From NCBI GenBank assembly GCA_027491235.1, contig JAIXWO010000021.1, positions 124,001 through 188,000 on the forward strand: 64,000 bases of DNA. Reading direction: 5' to 3'. Numbering within the stretch: position 1 is the stretch's first letter; each line of letters starts with the position of its first letter. This DNA comes from Sphingomonadales bacterium. GTDB taxonomy: Bacteria > Pseudomonadota > Alphaproteobacteria > Sphingomonadales > Sphingomonadaceae. The notes under the pieces were generated by a model that saw only the letters and a program-made list of their open reading frames with translations, had not been told where the DNA came from and ran no database searches. Of the stretch, positions 8,794 through 22,476 are shown one piece after another. Made by a program: the position numbers and the translations under genes.

Positions 8794-10959
8794 CTAAACA
8801 AAACTATAAGGATCAATGTCCACGCTGACCCGCACATGACGCGACCATTCCAGACCGCCGAGCCAGTCTCGCAGCACATCCTGCACATCCAGCGCGCGGC
8901 GGGCGTGGACGAGGAGGCGCTGGCGGTGGCGGCCGCGCAGCATGGCGAGCGGCGCGGGCGCGGGGCCATAGACGTTCATGCCCTCCACCTCCGGCGCGGA
9001 TTGGGCGATACGGCGCGCAACCTCCTGCGCATCGCCAAGGCTTTCAGAGGCAACGATGATCGCGGCAAAACGGCCAAAGGGTGGGGCGTTGGCAAAGCGA
9101 CGGGCTTCTGTTTCGGCTTCGTAGAAACTCTCGGTATCGCCAGAGACGAGCGCCTCCATGACGGGGGCGGTGGGCTCGTGCGTCTGGAGATAGACATGGC
9201 CGGGCTTGGCACCGCGACCGGCGCGTCCGGCGACCTGCATGATCTGCTGGAAGCTGCGTTCTGCCGCGCGCAGATCGCCGCCCTGAAGGCCCAGATCCGC
9301 ATCGACCACACCGACCAAAGTCAGTTCGGGGAAGTGATAGCCCTTGGTGATGAGCTGCGTGCCGATGACGATGTCGATTTCGCCCGCTTCCATCCGCCCG
9401 ACAAACTCGGCGGCCTTGGCGGGCGACCAGAGCGTGTCCGATGTCACAATCGCGCGGCGCGCTTCGGGAAAGAGGAGGCCAACCTCGTCCGATATGCGCT
9501 CCACACCGGGGCCACAGGCGACCAAGGAATCCTCGGTCTTGCACTCCGGACAGGCACTGGGCGGCGGTTCGATATGCCCGCAATGATGGCATTGCAGCCG
9601 GTTGGTCAGCCGGTGTTCAACCATCCACGCGGTGCAATTGGGGCATTGGAACCGGTGCCCACAATGACGGCACAAGGTGAGCGGCGCATAGCCCCTGCGG
9701 TTGAGGAACAGGAGCACCTGCTCCTTGCGGGCCAGCGTCTGCGTGATCGCGTTGACGAGTGGCGGGGCGAGCCAGCGACCGCGTTCGGGCGGGGTTTCGA
9801 TGAGGTTGATCGCCTCGATCGTCGGCATCTGCGCGGCGCCATAACGGCCCGGCAGCTTGATCTCCGCATAACGCCCCTGAGCCACCTGCTGGCGGGTTTC
9901 GATGGCAGGGGTGGCCGTTGCCAGCACCACCGGAATTTTCTCAAAATGCCCGCGCATCACAGCGGCATCCCGCGCGTGATATTGGACGCCGTCTTCCTGC
10001 TTGAAGCTCGTTTCATGCGCTTCATCGACCACGATGAGCCCAAGGTTGCGATAGGGCAGATAAAGCGACGACCGCGCCCCCACCGTCACCAGCGCTTCCC
10101 CGCTGGCAATGGCGCGATAGGTCCGCCTGCGCTGCGATTGCCGCAGATCGCTATGCCAAGCGACGGGCGCATGGCCGAATCGATCCGTGAAGCGGCGCAG
10201 GAACGGCTCAGTCAGCGCGATTTCTGGCAGCAAGACCAGCGTCTGCTTGCCCATGCGGATCGCCTCGGCAATCGCCTCAAAATAGACCTCGGTCTTGCCG
10301 GAGCCAGTGACGCCATCGAGCAGGACCGGCGCGAACGCCTCTGCCTTTACCATCGCGACTAGCTGCTCGGCTGCGGCGGTTTGCTCTGGGGACAAAGCAG
10401 GCGGCGCAAAGGCGGGATCAGGGGCGATGAACGGCGTATCAAGGGCCACCTCGACGCCTTCAATCACGCCTTGCTTCACCAGCCCGCGAATGACCGCTTC
10501 GGACACGTCGGCGATGGTCGCCAGTTCCCGGATCAGGCCCTGACGCTCCCCGATGCGTTCAATCGCCTGCGCGCGCTGCGACGTCACTTTGTCCGGCTGT
10601 TTGCCTGACAGGCGATACTCAATCACCGTCCGCCCGCCCTCAAGCGCGGCGGCAGAGGAGAGTGCCATGCGCACCACCGATGTCGGCGGTGCGAGGTAAT
10701 AGTCCGCAGTCCACTCGATCAGGCGACGCAGCGGCGCCCCGATGGGTGGGATGTCATAGACCTCTAAAATATTGCGCAGCCGGTTGTCGCCCACGGTCTC
10801 GGTCGGCAGTGATTCTAACTCCCAAACCACGCCCGTCATCTCGCGCGGGCCGAGCGGCACGCGCACGACGCTGCCATATTCGACCGCCATGCCATGAGGC
10901 ACGCGATAGTCGAGCGGACCGAGCGCCGGGTTGGTGTGAAGGATGCGAACACGCGACAT
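8794..10959 (-). CDS. priA: primosomal replication restart helicase PriA
   Basis: A 721-residue 3'-5' helicase that reloads the replisome at stalled forks. The N-terminal DNA-binding domain is followed by Walker A GVTGSGKTEVY, a VVDEAHE Walker B box, and the zinc-binding insertion of eight Cys (LCRHCGHRFQCPNC and LQCHHCGHIEPPPSACPEC). The helicase C-terminal motif QVAGRAGRG follows. Length is normal for alphaproteobacteria. It is divergent from gatC, whose start lies 63 bp away. Confidence 0.97.
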   Translation of the reverse strand: MSRVRILHTNPALGPLDYRVPHGMAVEYGSVVRVPLGPREMTGVVWELESLPTETVGDNRLRNILEVYDIPPIGAPLRRLIEWTADYYLAPPTSVVRMALSSAAALEGGRTVIEYRLSGKQPDKVTSQRAQAIERIGERQGLIRELATIADVSEAVIRGLVKQGVIEGVEVALDTPFIAPDPAFAPPALSPEQTAAAEQLVAMVKAEAFAPVLLDGVTGSGKTEVYFEAIAEAIRMGKQTLVLLPEIALTEPFLRRFTDRFGHAPVAWHSDLRQSQRRRTYRAIASGEALVTVGARSSLYLPYRNLGLIVVDEAHETSFKQEDGVQYHARDAAVMRGHFEKIPVVLATATPAIETRQQVAQGRYAEIKLPGRYGAAQMPTIEAINLIETPPERGRWLAPPLVNAITQTLARKEQVLLFLNRRGYAPLTLCRHCGHRFQCPNCTAWMVEHRLTNRLQCHHCGHIEPPPSACPECKTEDSLVACGPGVERISDEVGLLFPEARRAIVTSDTLWSPAKAAEFVGRMEAGEIDIVIGTQLITKGYHFPELTLVGVVDADLGLQGGDLRAAERSFQQIMQVAGRAGRGAKPGHVYLQTHEPTAPVMEALVSGDTESFYEAETEARRFANAPPFGRFAAIIVASESLGDAQEVARRIAQSAPEVEGMNVYGPAPAPLAMLRGRHRQRLLVHARRALDVQDVLRDWLGGLEWSRHVRVSVDIDPYSFV

Positions 10960-11021
10960 TGCATCGCCGATAGCGCGCCATCGGCTTGCAGGCCAGCGGG
11001 GGCACTGCTAGGCGCGCATCC

Positions 11022-11309
11022 ATGTCAGTCGATCACGCAACCGTCCGCAAGATCGCCTCGCTCGCCCGCATCGCCGTTACGGATGATCAGGTCGAAGCGA
11101 TGGTGCCCGAACTCAACAATATTCTCGGCTGGATCGAGCAGCTGGGCGAAGTGGATACGTCCGCTGTCCAGCCGATGACCGCCGTCATCCCCAATGTCCT
11201 GCGCCTGCGCGACGACGTGGTGACCGATGGCGACGTCCGCGATGCCGTGCTGAAGAACGCCCCGCAGGCCGAACAGGGCTTCTTCACCGTGCCGAAGGTG
11301 ATTGAATAA
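11022..11309 (+). CDS. gatC: Asp/Glu-tRNA amidotransferase subunit C
   Basis: A 95-residue GatC subunit, starting [17 protein letters not shown]. It stabilises GatAB, which converts Glu-tRNA(Gln) and/or Asp-tRNA(Asn) to the amide form. The start at 11022 gives the usual family length; an in-frame alternative at 10986 would add 12 unlikely residues. Conserved elements are [16 protein letters not shown] and the C-terminal LRDDVV. Its stop overlaps the gatA start by one base (TAATG), so the genes are translationally coupled. Confidence 0.95.
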   Translation: MSVDHATVRKIASLARIAVTDDQVEAMVPELNNILGWIEQLGEVDTSAVQPMTAVIPNVLRLRDDVVTDGDVRDAVLKNAPQAEQGFFTVPKVIE

Positions 11310-12790
11310 TGACCAACCTAACTGACCTTGGCATTGCTGCCATCCGCGACGGCTTCAAAGCGGGGGACTTTACCGCGCGTGATGTTGCGTCCGCCTTTAA
11401 CGATGCTGTTGCCGGCGCAAAGTCGCTCAATGCCTTCATCGTTGAAACGCCCGAAATCGCGCTGGCCGCCGCCGATCAGGCGGACAAAGACCGCGCTTCG
11501 GGCAGCCTCAAGCCGCTGTCCGGCGTGCCGATTGGCATGAAGGATTTGTTTGCGACCAAGGACGTCCAGACGACGGCGGCGAGCCACATCCTCGAAGGCT
11601 TTGTCCCGCAGTACGAATCGACTGTGTCGGGCAAGCTTTGGAATGCGGGCGCAGGCATGCTCGGCAAGCTCAACCTTGACCAGTTCGCCATGGGCTCCTC
11701 CAACGAGACGAGCTTTTTCGGCAATGTGATTTCGCCCTGGCGGCGCAACAATGGCGATACCGCGGCACTTGCGCCGGGTGGATCGTCGGGCGGCACATCC
11801 TCCGCCATCGCCGCGCGCCTCGTTCCGGGCGCGACAGGCACAGACACTGGCGGATCGATCCGCCAGCCCGCCGCCTTCACCGGTATTTCGGGCATCAAGC
11901 CGACCTATGGCCGGTGCTCGCGCTGGGGCATCGTCGCCTTCGCCTCCTCGCTCGATCAGGCGGGCCCAATGGCCCGCGACGTGCGCGACTGCGCGATCCT
12001 GCTGGAAAACATGGCAGGCTTTGACCCCAAGGATTCGACCTCGCTCGACTTGCCCGTCCCCAATTGGGAAGCCGCCCTGTCGGCTGACCTCAAGGGCAAG
12101 CGCGTCGGCATTCCCAAGGAATATCGTGTGGACGGCATGCCGGCCGAAATCGATGCCTTGTGGGAACAGGGCATTGCCTGGCTGAAGGACGCAGGCGCGG
12201 AGATCGTCAACGTCTCGCTGCCGCACACGCAATATGCACTTCCGGCCTATTACATCATCGCGCCTGCCGAAGCGTCTTCCAACCTCGCCCGCTATGATGG
12301 CGTGCGCTATGGCCTGCGCGATTTGCCCGATGGCGCGAATCTGCAGGACATGTACGCCGCGACCCGCGCTGCAGGCTTCGGTGATGAGGTTAAGCGCCGC
12401 ATCCTCATTGGCACCTATGTGCTGTCGGCTGGTTTCTACGACGCCTATTATACGCAGGCGCAAAAGGTCCGCACGCTGATCGCGCGCGACTTTGATCAGG
12501 CTTGGGAAAAGTGCGATCTGCTGCTGACCCCGACTGCGCCGAGCGCTGCTTTCGGCCTTGGTGAGAAGTCGGACGATCCACTCGCCATGTATCTGAACGA
12601 CGTCTTCACTGTGCCGACCTCGCTGGCGGGCCTGCCTGCCATGTCGGTGCCGGGTGGATTGGACGCGCTTGGCCTGCCGCTGGGTCTTCAGATCATCGGC
12701 AAGGCATTGGATGAACAGACCGTGCTGAATGCGGGCCTCGCTATTGAGGAACGCGCAGGCTTTACGGCACGCGCGGACAAGTGGTGGTAA
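11309..12790 (+). CDS. gatA: Asp/Glu-tRNA amidotransferase subunit A
   Basis: A 493-residue amidase-signature enzyme that releases ammonia from glutamine for tRNA amidation. The Ser-cisSer-Lys triad is supplied by [10 protein letters not shown] (Lys), [10 protein letters not shown] and [15 protein letters not shown] (both Ser). The [13 protein letters not shown] segment is typical of GatA. It is overlapped by gatC upstream and is one base from gatB downstream, forming gatCAB. Length and motif spacing are normal. Confidence 0.97.
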   Translation: MTNLTDLGIAAIRDGFKAGDFTARDVASAFNDAVAGAKSLNAFIVETPEIALAAADQADKDRASGSLKPLSGVPIGMKDLFATKDVQTTAASHILEGFVPQYESTVSGKLWNAGAGMLGKLNLDQFAMGSSNETSFFGNVISPWRRNNGDTAALAPGGSSGGTSSAIAARLVPGATGTDTGGSIRQPAAFTGISGIKPTYGRCSRWGIVAFASSLDQAGPMARDVRDCAILLENMAGFDPKDSTSLDLPVPNWEAALSADLKGKRVGIPKEYRVDGMPAEIDALWEQGIAWLKDAGAEIVNVSLPHTQYALPAYYIIAPAEASSNLARYDGVRYGLRDLPDGANLQDMYAATRAAGFGDEVKRRILIGTYVLSAGFYDAYYTQAQKVRTLIARDFDQAWEKCDLLLTPTAPSAAFGLGEKSDDPLAMYLNDVFTVPTSLAGLPAMSVPGGLDALGLPLGLQIIGKALDEQTVLNAGLAIEERAGFTARADKWW

Positions 12791-12791
12791 C

Positions 12792-14261
12792 ATGAGCAGC
12801 TATCGTATTCAGGGCACAACGGGTGAATGGGAGGTCGTGATCGGCCTTGAAGTCCACGCGCAGGTCACGTCCAACTCCAAGCTGTTTTCGGGTGCCGCCG
12901 CCTCCTTTGGCGCCGAACCGAACACACAGGTCTCGCTGGTGGACGCCGCCATGCCCGGCATGCTGCCTGTGCCCAATGCCGAGTGCATTCGTCAGGCCGT
13001 GCGCACAGGCCTTGCCATCGACGCACAGATCAACCGCTGGAGCCGGTTTGACCGGAAGAACTATTTCTATGCGGATTTGCCGCAGGGCTACCAAATTTCC
13101 CAGCTCTACCACCCGCTGGTCGGCGAAGGGCATCTGGAGATCGACGCCGACGAAAAGGCGGGCATCCTTGAAGCCAAGCGCATCGGCGTGGAGCGCATTC
13201 ACGTGGAACAGGACGCGGGTAAGCTGATGCACGACCAGCACCCTACGCGGTCTTATGTCGACCTGAACCGCTCCGGCGTCGCGCTGATGGAAATTGTGTC
13301 GCGCCCTGACATGACCTCGCCGGCCGAAGCCGGGGCCTATCTGCGCAAGCTGCGCGCCATCCTGCGCTATGTCGGCTCGTGCGACGGCAATATGGAAGAA
13401 GGCTCAATGCGTGCCGACGTCAACGTCTCGGTCCGCCGTGCGGGCGAAGAGCTGGGCACGCGCACCGAAACCAAGAACGTGAACTCGGTCCGCTTCGTCA
13501 TGCAGGCGATCGAGCATGAGGCGAACCGTCAGGTCGATGTGCTCGAAGCCGGCGGCAAGATCGTGCAGGAAACCCGCCTTTTCAACCCAGACACCGGCAC
13601 AACGCGGTCAATGCGGTCCAAGGAAGACGCGCATGATTACCGCTACTTCCCCGACCCTGATCTGCTGCCGCTCGAACTGACCGAAGCCTTTGTCGAAGAA
13701 TGCCGCGCCTCATTGCCCGAACTGCCGGACGCCAAGCGCGCGCGCTATGTCGATGTCCTTGGCATCAGTGCCTATAACGCCGCTGTTCTGACCGCCGAAG
13801 TCGAAACCGCCCGCTGGTTCGAAGCCCTTCTGGATGAAGGCGCGGAAGCCAAGCAAGCCGCTAACTGGGTGATGTCCGAACTGTTCGGCGCGCTGAACCG
13901 CCTTGGCAAGTCGATTGAAGACAGCCCCGTCTCGCCTGCACAGGCAGCCGAACTGCTGACGCTCGTCACTGATGGCACGCTGTCTGGCAGCCTTGCCAAG
14001 CAGGTGTTCGAAAAGATGCTGGAGACCGGCGACAGCGCGGGAACCATCGTTGAACGCGACGGCCTGAAGCAGACGAGCGACACCGGCGCCATCGAAGCTG
14101 TCATCGCGGACGTTCTCGCCAAGAACCCCGGCCAGCTCGAACAATATCGCAGCGGCAAGGAGGCCCTGTTCGGCTTCTTCGTCGGCCAGACGATGAAAGC
14201 CATGGCCGGAAAGGCCAATCCGGCGGTGGTGAATGAGCTTCTAAAGAAGGCGCTGGGTTAG
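12792..14261 (+). CDS. gatB: Asp/Glu-tRNA amidotransferase subunit B
   Basis: A 489-residue GatB subunit that binds the misacylated tRNA and activates its acyl group. The start at 12792 ([20 protein letters not shown]) fits the family, with the conserved IGLEVHAQ entry. [30 protein letters not shown] and [17 protein letters not shown] are diagnostic. The C-terminal YqeY-like tail domain ends [16 protein letters not shown]. It is the last gene of gatCAB. The presence of all three subunits implies indirect Gln-tRNA (and perhaps Asn-tRNA) synthesis. Confidence 0.97.
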   Translation: MSSYRIQGTTGEWEVVIGLEVHAQVTSNSKLFSGAAASFGAEPNTQVSLVDAAMPGMLPVPNAECIRQAVRTGLAIDAQINRWSRFDRKNYFYADLPQGYQISQLYHPLVGEGHLEIDADEKAGILEAKRIGVERIHVEQDAGKLMHDQHPTRSYVDLNRSGVALMEIVSRPDMTSPAEAGAYLRKLRAILRYVGSCDGNMEEGSMRADVNVSVRRAGEELGTRTETKNVNSVRFVMQAIEHEANRQVDVLEAGGKIVQETRLFNPDTGTTRSMRSKEDAHDYRYFPDPDLLPLELTEAFVEECRASLPELPDAKRARYVDVLGISAYNAAVLTAEVETARWFEALLDEGAEAKQAANWVMSELFGALNRLGKSIEDSPVSPAQAAELLTLVTDGTLSGSLAKQVFEKMLETGDSAGTIVERDGLKQTSDTGAIEAVIADVLAKNPGQLEQYRSGKEALFGFFVGQTMKAMAGKANPAVVNELLKKALG

Positions 14262-14292
14262 GCGGAACTTGGCGTCGGGCGGGCCATCACCC

Positions 14293-14320
14293 TTGCCCTT
14301 CGCGTTCCCCGTGCTATAGC
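14293..14320 (+). promoter_or_regulatory. candidate sigma-70 promoter of tRNA-Leu
   Basis: TTGCCC at 14293-14298 and TATAGC at 14315-14320 with a 16-bp spacer, ending 19 bp before the mature tRNA 5' end. Position and match suggest the tRNA promoter. Confidence 0.5.
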
Positions 14321-14339
14321 GCCGCCCCACCGGCCTCAT

Positions 14340-14424
14340 GCGGGCGTGGCGAAACTGGTAGACGCGCCAGATTTAGGTTCTGGTATCGTAAGATGTGGGG
14401 GTTCGAGTCCCTTCGCCCGCACCA
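14340..14424 (+). tRNA. tRNA-Leu (anticodon UAG), CCA encoded
   Basis: Acceptor stem GCGGGCG pairs with CGCCCGC, followed by encoded ACCA. The anticodon stem CCAGA/TCTGG encloses the loop TTTAGGT with anticodon TAG. There is an extended variable arm as expected for leucine, and the T-loop GTTCGAGTCC. The length of 85 nt including CCA fits class II tRNA-Leu. It lies between gatB and tig. Confidence 0.95.
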
Positions 14425-14436
14425 GGTTTGCCAAGC

Positions 14437-14465
14437 CCCGTTTTCCTGTTGTCAGGAATGACGGG
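14437..14465 (+). other. imperfect hairpin between tRNA-Leu and tig
   Basis: CCCGT/ACGGG and TCCTG/CAGGA arms are separated by a small asymmetric internal loop, with a 4-nt loop at the tip. It may end the tRNA transcript or lie in the tig leader. There is no strong T run, so terminator function is uncertain. Confidence 0.3.
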
Positions 14466-14497
14466 CCTAGCAGATTTCCTGAAGGATTGAGTGACCA

Positions 14498-16024
14498 ATG
14501 CAGACTGTCGAAACGTTGAACGAAGGCCTGAAGCGCGCCTACACGCTGACGATTACCGCTAAGGAAATCGCCGCGCGCGTCGAACAGGAAGTCACGCGAC
14601 TCGCACCAACCGTGCGCATGCCCGGCTTCCGCCCCGGCAAGGTGCCCGCCAACCTCGTCAAGAAGATGCACGGTGAAGCGCTTCAGGGCGATGCGCTGAA
14701 TTCTTCGGTGCAGGAAGCTGTCCAGTCGCTGATCGGCAAGGAAAAGCTCCGTCCCGCCATGTCGCCGTCCGTTGAACTGGGCGAAGGCTATGAGCACGGC
14801 AAGGATGCCGAAGTGAAGGTTGCACTCGAAGTGCTGCCCGAAATCGCCACGCCGAGCCTTGATGGCCTGAAGCTGGAGCGCCTGACGGTCGAAGCCAGCG
14901 CAGAAGCGATCGACGAAGCTGTCCTCCGCATCGCGCAGCAGCAGAAGAATTTCAAAGACGCGCCCAAGGGCCACAAGGCTGCCACAGGCGACCTCGTTGT
15001 CATGGACTTTGTCGGCAAGGTCGACGGCACTCCGTTTGACGGCGGCACCGGCGAAGGCATGTCGGTTGAAATCGGCACTGGCCGTCTGATCCCGGGCTTT
15101 GAAGATCAGCTCATCGGCGTAAAGGCCAATGACGAAAAGACGATCACCGTCACCTTCCCCGCCGACTACAATGTCGATTATCTCAAGGGCAAGGAAGCAA
15201 CCTTTGACCTCGTCATCAGCGACGTTCGCGTGGCCGACGAAGCCAAGGCAGATGACGACTTCGCCAAGTCACTCGGCCTCGAGGGCATTGATCAGCTGCG
15301 GGACCTGATGAAGGGTCAACTGGAGCAGGAATTCAACCAGCTCACGCGCACGCACATGAAGCGCCGCCTGCTCGACCAGCTGGCCGCTTCGCATGATTTT
15401 GACGTGCCGCCGTCGATGGTGGACGCTGAGTTCAACCAGATCTGGGCGCAGCTGGAGCATGAAGCCGGCCAAGAAGCCGATCCGGAAGCCGCACGTGCGG
15501 AAATGGAAAAGGATCGCGTCGAATATCTCGCCATCGCCGTCCGCCGCGTCCGTCTGGGCCTGCTCCTGTCCGAAATCGGCCAGGCGAACAACGTCCAGAT
15601 CTCCGCTCAGGAAATGAACCGCCTGATCCAGCAGGCTGCGATGCAATATCCGCAGCAGGATCGTGAACGCTTCGTCCAGTACGTCCAGCAGGACCCGATG
15701 GCCGCCGCGCAGATCCGTGCGCCGCTTTATGAAGACAAGGTCGTCGACTTCCTGTTCTCGACAGCGGACATCACCGATCGCGCCGTCACCCGCGAAGAGC
15801 TGGAAGCTGCGATTGAAGCTGATAGCGATGAAGGCCATGTCCATGGCCCGGGCTGTGGCCACGATCATGGCGACGAAAAGCCCAAGGCAGCCAAGAAGCC
15901 AGCCGCCAAAAAGGCAGCCGCGCCCAAGGCAGAAGCCGCTGAAAAGCCCGCCAAGGCTGCAAAGCCAGCAGCGGGCGCAGCTGAAAAGCCAGCCAAGAAG
16001 GCTCCAGCTAAGAAAAAAGCCTGA
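14498..16024 (+). CDS. tig: trigger factor with extended His/Lys-Ala tail
   Basis: A 508-residue ribosome-associated chaperone with peptidyl-prolyl isomerase activity. The N-terminal ribosome-binding signature is VRMPGFRPGKVPANLV, the FKBP-like domain is around VVMDFVGKVDGTPFDGGTGEG, and a helical C-terminal chaperone domain follows. It is about 70 residues longer than the E. coli protein. The extra tail begins EGHVHGPGCGHDHGD and continues with many KPAAKKA-like units. The tail may bind metal or nucleic acid (inference); it is low-complexity rather than frameshifted. A hairpin terminator follows. Confidence 0.96.
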   Translation: MQTVETLNEGLKRAYTLTITAKEIAARVEQEVTRLAPTVRMPGFRPGKVPANLVKKMHGEALQGDALNSSVQEAVQSLIGKEKLRPAMSPSVELGEGYEHGKDAEVKVALEVLPEIATPSLDGLKLERLTVEASAEAIDEAVLRIAQQQKNFKDAPKGHKAATGDLVVMDFVGKVDGTPFDGGTGEGMSVEIGTGRLIPGFEDQLIGVKANDEKTITVTFPADYNVDYLKGKEATFDLVISDVRVADEAKADDDFAKSLGLEGIDQLRDLMKGQLEQEFNQLTRTHMKRRLLDQLAASHDFDVPPSMVDAEFNQIWAQLEHEAGQEADPEAARAEMEKDRVEYLAIAVRRVRLGLLLSEIGQANNVQISAQEMNRLIQQAAMQYPQQDRERFVQYVQQDPMAAAQIRAPLYEDKVVDFLFSTADITDRAVTREELEAAIEADSDEGHVHGPGCGHDHGDEKPKAAKKPAAKKAAAPKAEAAEKPAKAAKPAAGAAEKPAKKAPAKKKA

Positions 16025-16052
16025 TTTTTCAGAGTCTTTAGCGAAAAAGAGG

Positions 16053-16080
16053 GGTCCTCTGCGCAAGCAGGGGGCCTTTT
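16053..16080 (+). terminator. rho-independent terminator of tig
   Basis: A 10-bp stem (16053-16062 with 16067-16076, two G-T wobbles) closes a GCAA tetraloop and is followed by TTTTCTTT. It begins 29 bp after the tig stop. Confidence 0.75.
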
Positions 16081-16250
16081 CTTTGGGGCAAGACCGCCAG
16101 CGATTCGGACAAATAGCCACCGTCGGGACCGCGCGGCCCTGCCAACCTGACCTCAGAGACATTTGACGCGTAACAAACTTCCATATTAAGGGGCCCCGAA
16201 GCAGTGAAAGCTGCGCTAAACGCCGACATACGTTTTCATGGCTTCACACA

Positions 16251-16279
16251 CTCACCGCCGCCCCTATAGCGACGGTGAG
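16251..16279 (+). promoter_or_regulatory. hairpin in the gltB leader
   Basis: A perfect 7-bp inverted repeat CTCACCG/CGGTGAG with a 15-nt loop, ending 35 bp before the gltB start codon. It could be an operator or leader structure for the gltBD operon. Nothing more can be said from sequence. Confidence 0.3.
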
Positions 16280-16314
16280 AATCGCTATGGCTGCGGCCAA
16301 TGTTGGAGGTTTTT

Positions 16315-20964
<4,650 letters not shown>

Positions 20965-20986
20965 TCAAGATTATTGGAGACTGATC

Positions 20987-22423
20987 GTGGGCAAGGCCAC
21001 TGGCTTCCTCGAACTCGACCGGACCGACCGGACCTATGCCGACCCTAAGGAGCGGCTGTCGCACTACCGTGAATTCGTCATTCCGATGTCGGAAGATGCG
21101 ATCCGCGGGCAGGCCTCGCGCTGCATGAATTGCGGCATTCCATTTTGCCACAATGGCTGCCCGGTCAACAACATCATCCCGGACTGGAACAATCTGGTCT
21201 ATGAAAATGACTGGCGCAACGCGCTGGAAGTTCTGCATTCGACCAACAACTTCCCGGAATTCACCGGCCGCATCTGCCCCGCCCCTTGCGAGGCGAGCTG
21301 CACGCTGAATATTGAAGACTCGCCCGTCACCATCAAGTCGATCGAATGCCAGATTGTCGACCGCGGATGGGAAGAAGGCTGGATCACCCCGCTTGTCCCC
21401 TCAAAGAAGACCGGCAAGTCGATCGCCGTCGTCGGGTCCGGACCTGCTGGCATGGCGTGCGCGCAGCAGCTGGCGCGCGCGGGCCACACCGTCACTGTCT
21501 TTGAAAAGAATGACCGTATCGGTGGTCTGATGCGTTACGGCATTCCTGACTTCAAAATGGAAAAGCACCTCATCAACCGGCGTCTTGTCCAGATGGAAGC
21601 CGAGGGTGTGGAATTCCGCACCTCGATGGAAGTGGGCGTGCAGGTCTCGTTTGAAAGCCTTCAGCAGAATTACGACGCTGTCGTCATGTCGGGTGGTGCT
21701 GAAGAAGCCCGCCGCCTTGAAATTCCGGGCGCTGAACTGGCGGGTGTCCGCCTCGCGATGGAATTCCTGACCCAGCAGAACAAGCGTAATGCTGGCGACG
21801 ACGAAGTACGCGCCGCACCGCGCGGGACGTTGACGGCCACTGGCAAGCACGTGCTGGTGATCGGCGGCGGCGACACCGGATCAGACTGTGTCGGCACATC
21901 CAACCGTCAGGGCGCAGCCTCGGTCACGCAGATCGAGATCATGCCCAAGCCGCCGACCAAGGAAGATAAGGCGCTCAACTGGCCCGATTGGCCGATGAAG
22001 CTGCGCACCTCGTCCAGCCATGAAGAAGGCTGTGAGCGGGACTGGGCCGTCCTCACCAAGCGCGTCGTGGGCTCCAACGGCAACGTCGAGGGCCTTGAAT
22101 GCGTCCGCGTCGAATGGGTCGATGGCAAGATGGTCGAAATGGAAGGCAGTGAGTTCACGCTCAAGGCCGACCTCATCCTGCTCGCCATGGGCTTCACCGG
22201 CCCCCGCAAGCCCGGCATGGTCGAACAGGCGGAAGTCTCACTCGACGGTCGAGGCAATGTGGCAGCCGATACTGAGAATTACGAAACAAGCCGCGACGGC
22301 GTCTTTGCCTGTGGCGACATGCGTCGGGGCCAGAGCCTTGTCGTCTGGGCAATCCGTGAAGGCCGCCAGTGCGCCCGCGCGGTCGACCTCTATCTAACAG
22401 GTAAGACCGAACTGCCCCGCTAA
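20987..22423 (+). CDS. gltD: glutamate synthase (NADPH) small subunit
   Basis: A 478-residue beta chain that takes electrons from NADPH to the large subunit. Two N-terminal [4Fe-4S] motifs are seen: [14 protein letters not shown] and [15 protein letters not shown]. The FAD-binding motif is [19 protein letters not shown], the NADPH-binding motif is [13 protein letters not shown], and a second FAD contact is near [17 protein letters not shown]. Start is GTG at 20987, 22 bp after gltB, so it is co-transcribed. Length is normal. Confidence 0.96.
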   Translation: MGKATGFLELDRTDRTYADPKERLSHYREFVIPMSEDAIRGQASRCMNCGIPFCHNGCPVNNIIPDWNNLVYENDWRNALEVLHSTNNFPEFTGRICPAPCEASCTLNIEDSPVTIKSIECQIVDRGWEEGWITPLVPSKKTGKSIAVVGSGPAGMACAQQLARAGHTVTVFEKNDRIGGLMRYGIPDFKMEKHLINRRLVQMEAEGVEFRTSMEVGVQVSFESLQQNYDAVVMSGGAEEARRLEIPGAELAGVRLAMEFLTQQNKRNAGDDEVRAAPRGTLTATGKHVLVIGGGDTGSDCVGTSNRQGAASVTQIEIMPKPPTKEDKALNWPDWPMKLRTSSSHEEGCERDWAVLTKRVVGSNGNVEGLECVRVEWVDGKMVEMEGSEFTLKADLILLAMGFTGPRKPGMVEQAEVSLDGRGNVAADTENYETSRDGVFACGDMRRGQSLVVWAIREGRQCARAVDLYLTGKTELPR

Positions 22424-22441
22424 GTCAGCGGCCAAAAATCT

Positions 22442-22473
22442 AAAGGGCGGCCCCGCAAGGTGCCGCCCTTTTT
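22442..22473 (+). terminator. rho-independent terminator of gltBD
   Basis: A perfect 10-bp stem AAAGGGCGGC/GCCGCCCTTT with a 10-nt loop and a TTTTT run. It lies between the convergent gltD and the peptidase gene. Confidence 0.88.
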
Positions 22474-22476
22474 CGT

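Noticed and set aside
8836..10362. A 508-codon plus-strand frame opposite priA.
   Set aside because: Antisense to the helicase core with no domain of its own; it mirrors the third-base GC bias of priA.
11318..12793. A 491-codon minus-strand frame opposite gatA.
   Set aside because: The gatA frame has the amidase signature; the antisense product has no motif and no plausible start context.
15800..16024. The repeated Lys-Pro-Ala-Ala units of the trigger factor tail considered as a DNA repeat element.
   Set aside because: They are in frame and irregular at DNA level, consistent with low-complexity protein rather than a mobile or tandem DNA repeat.
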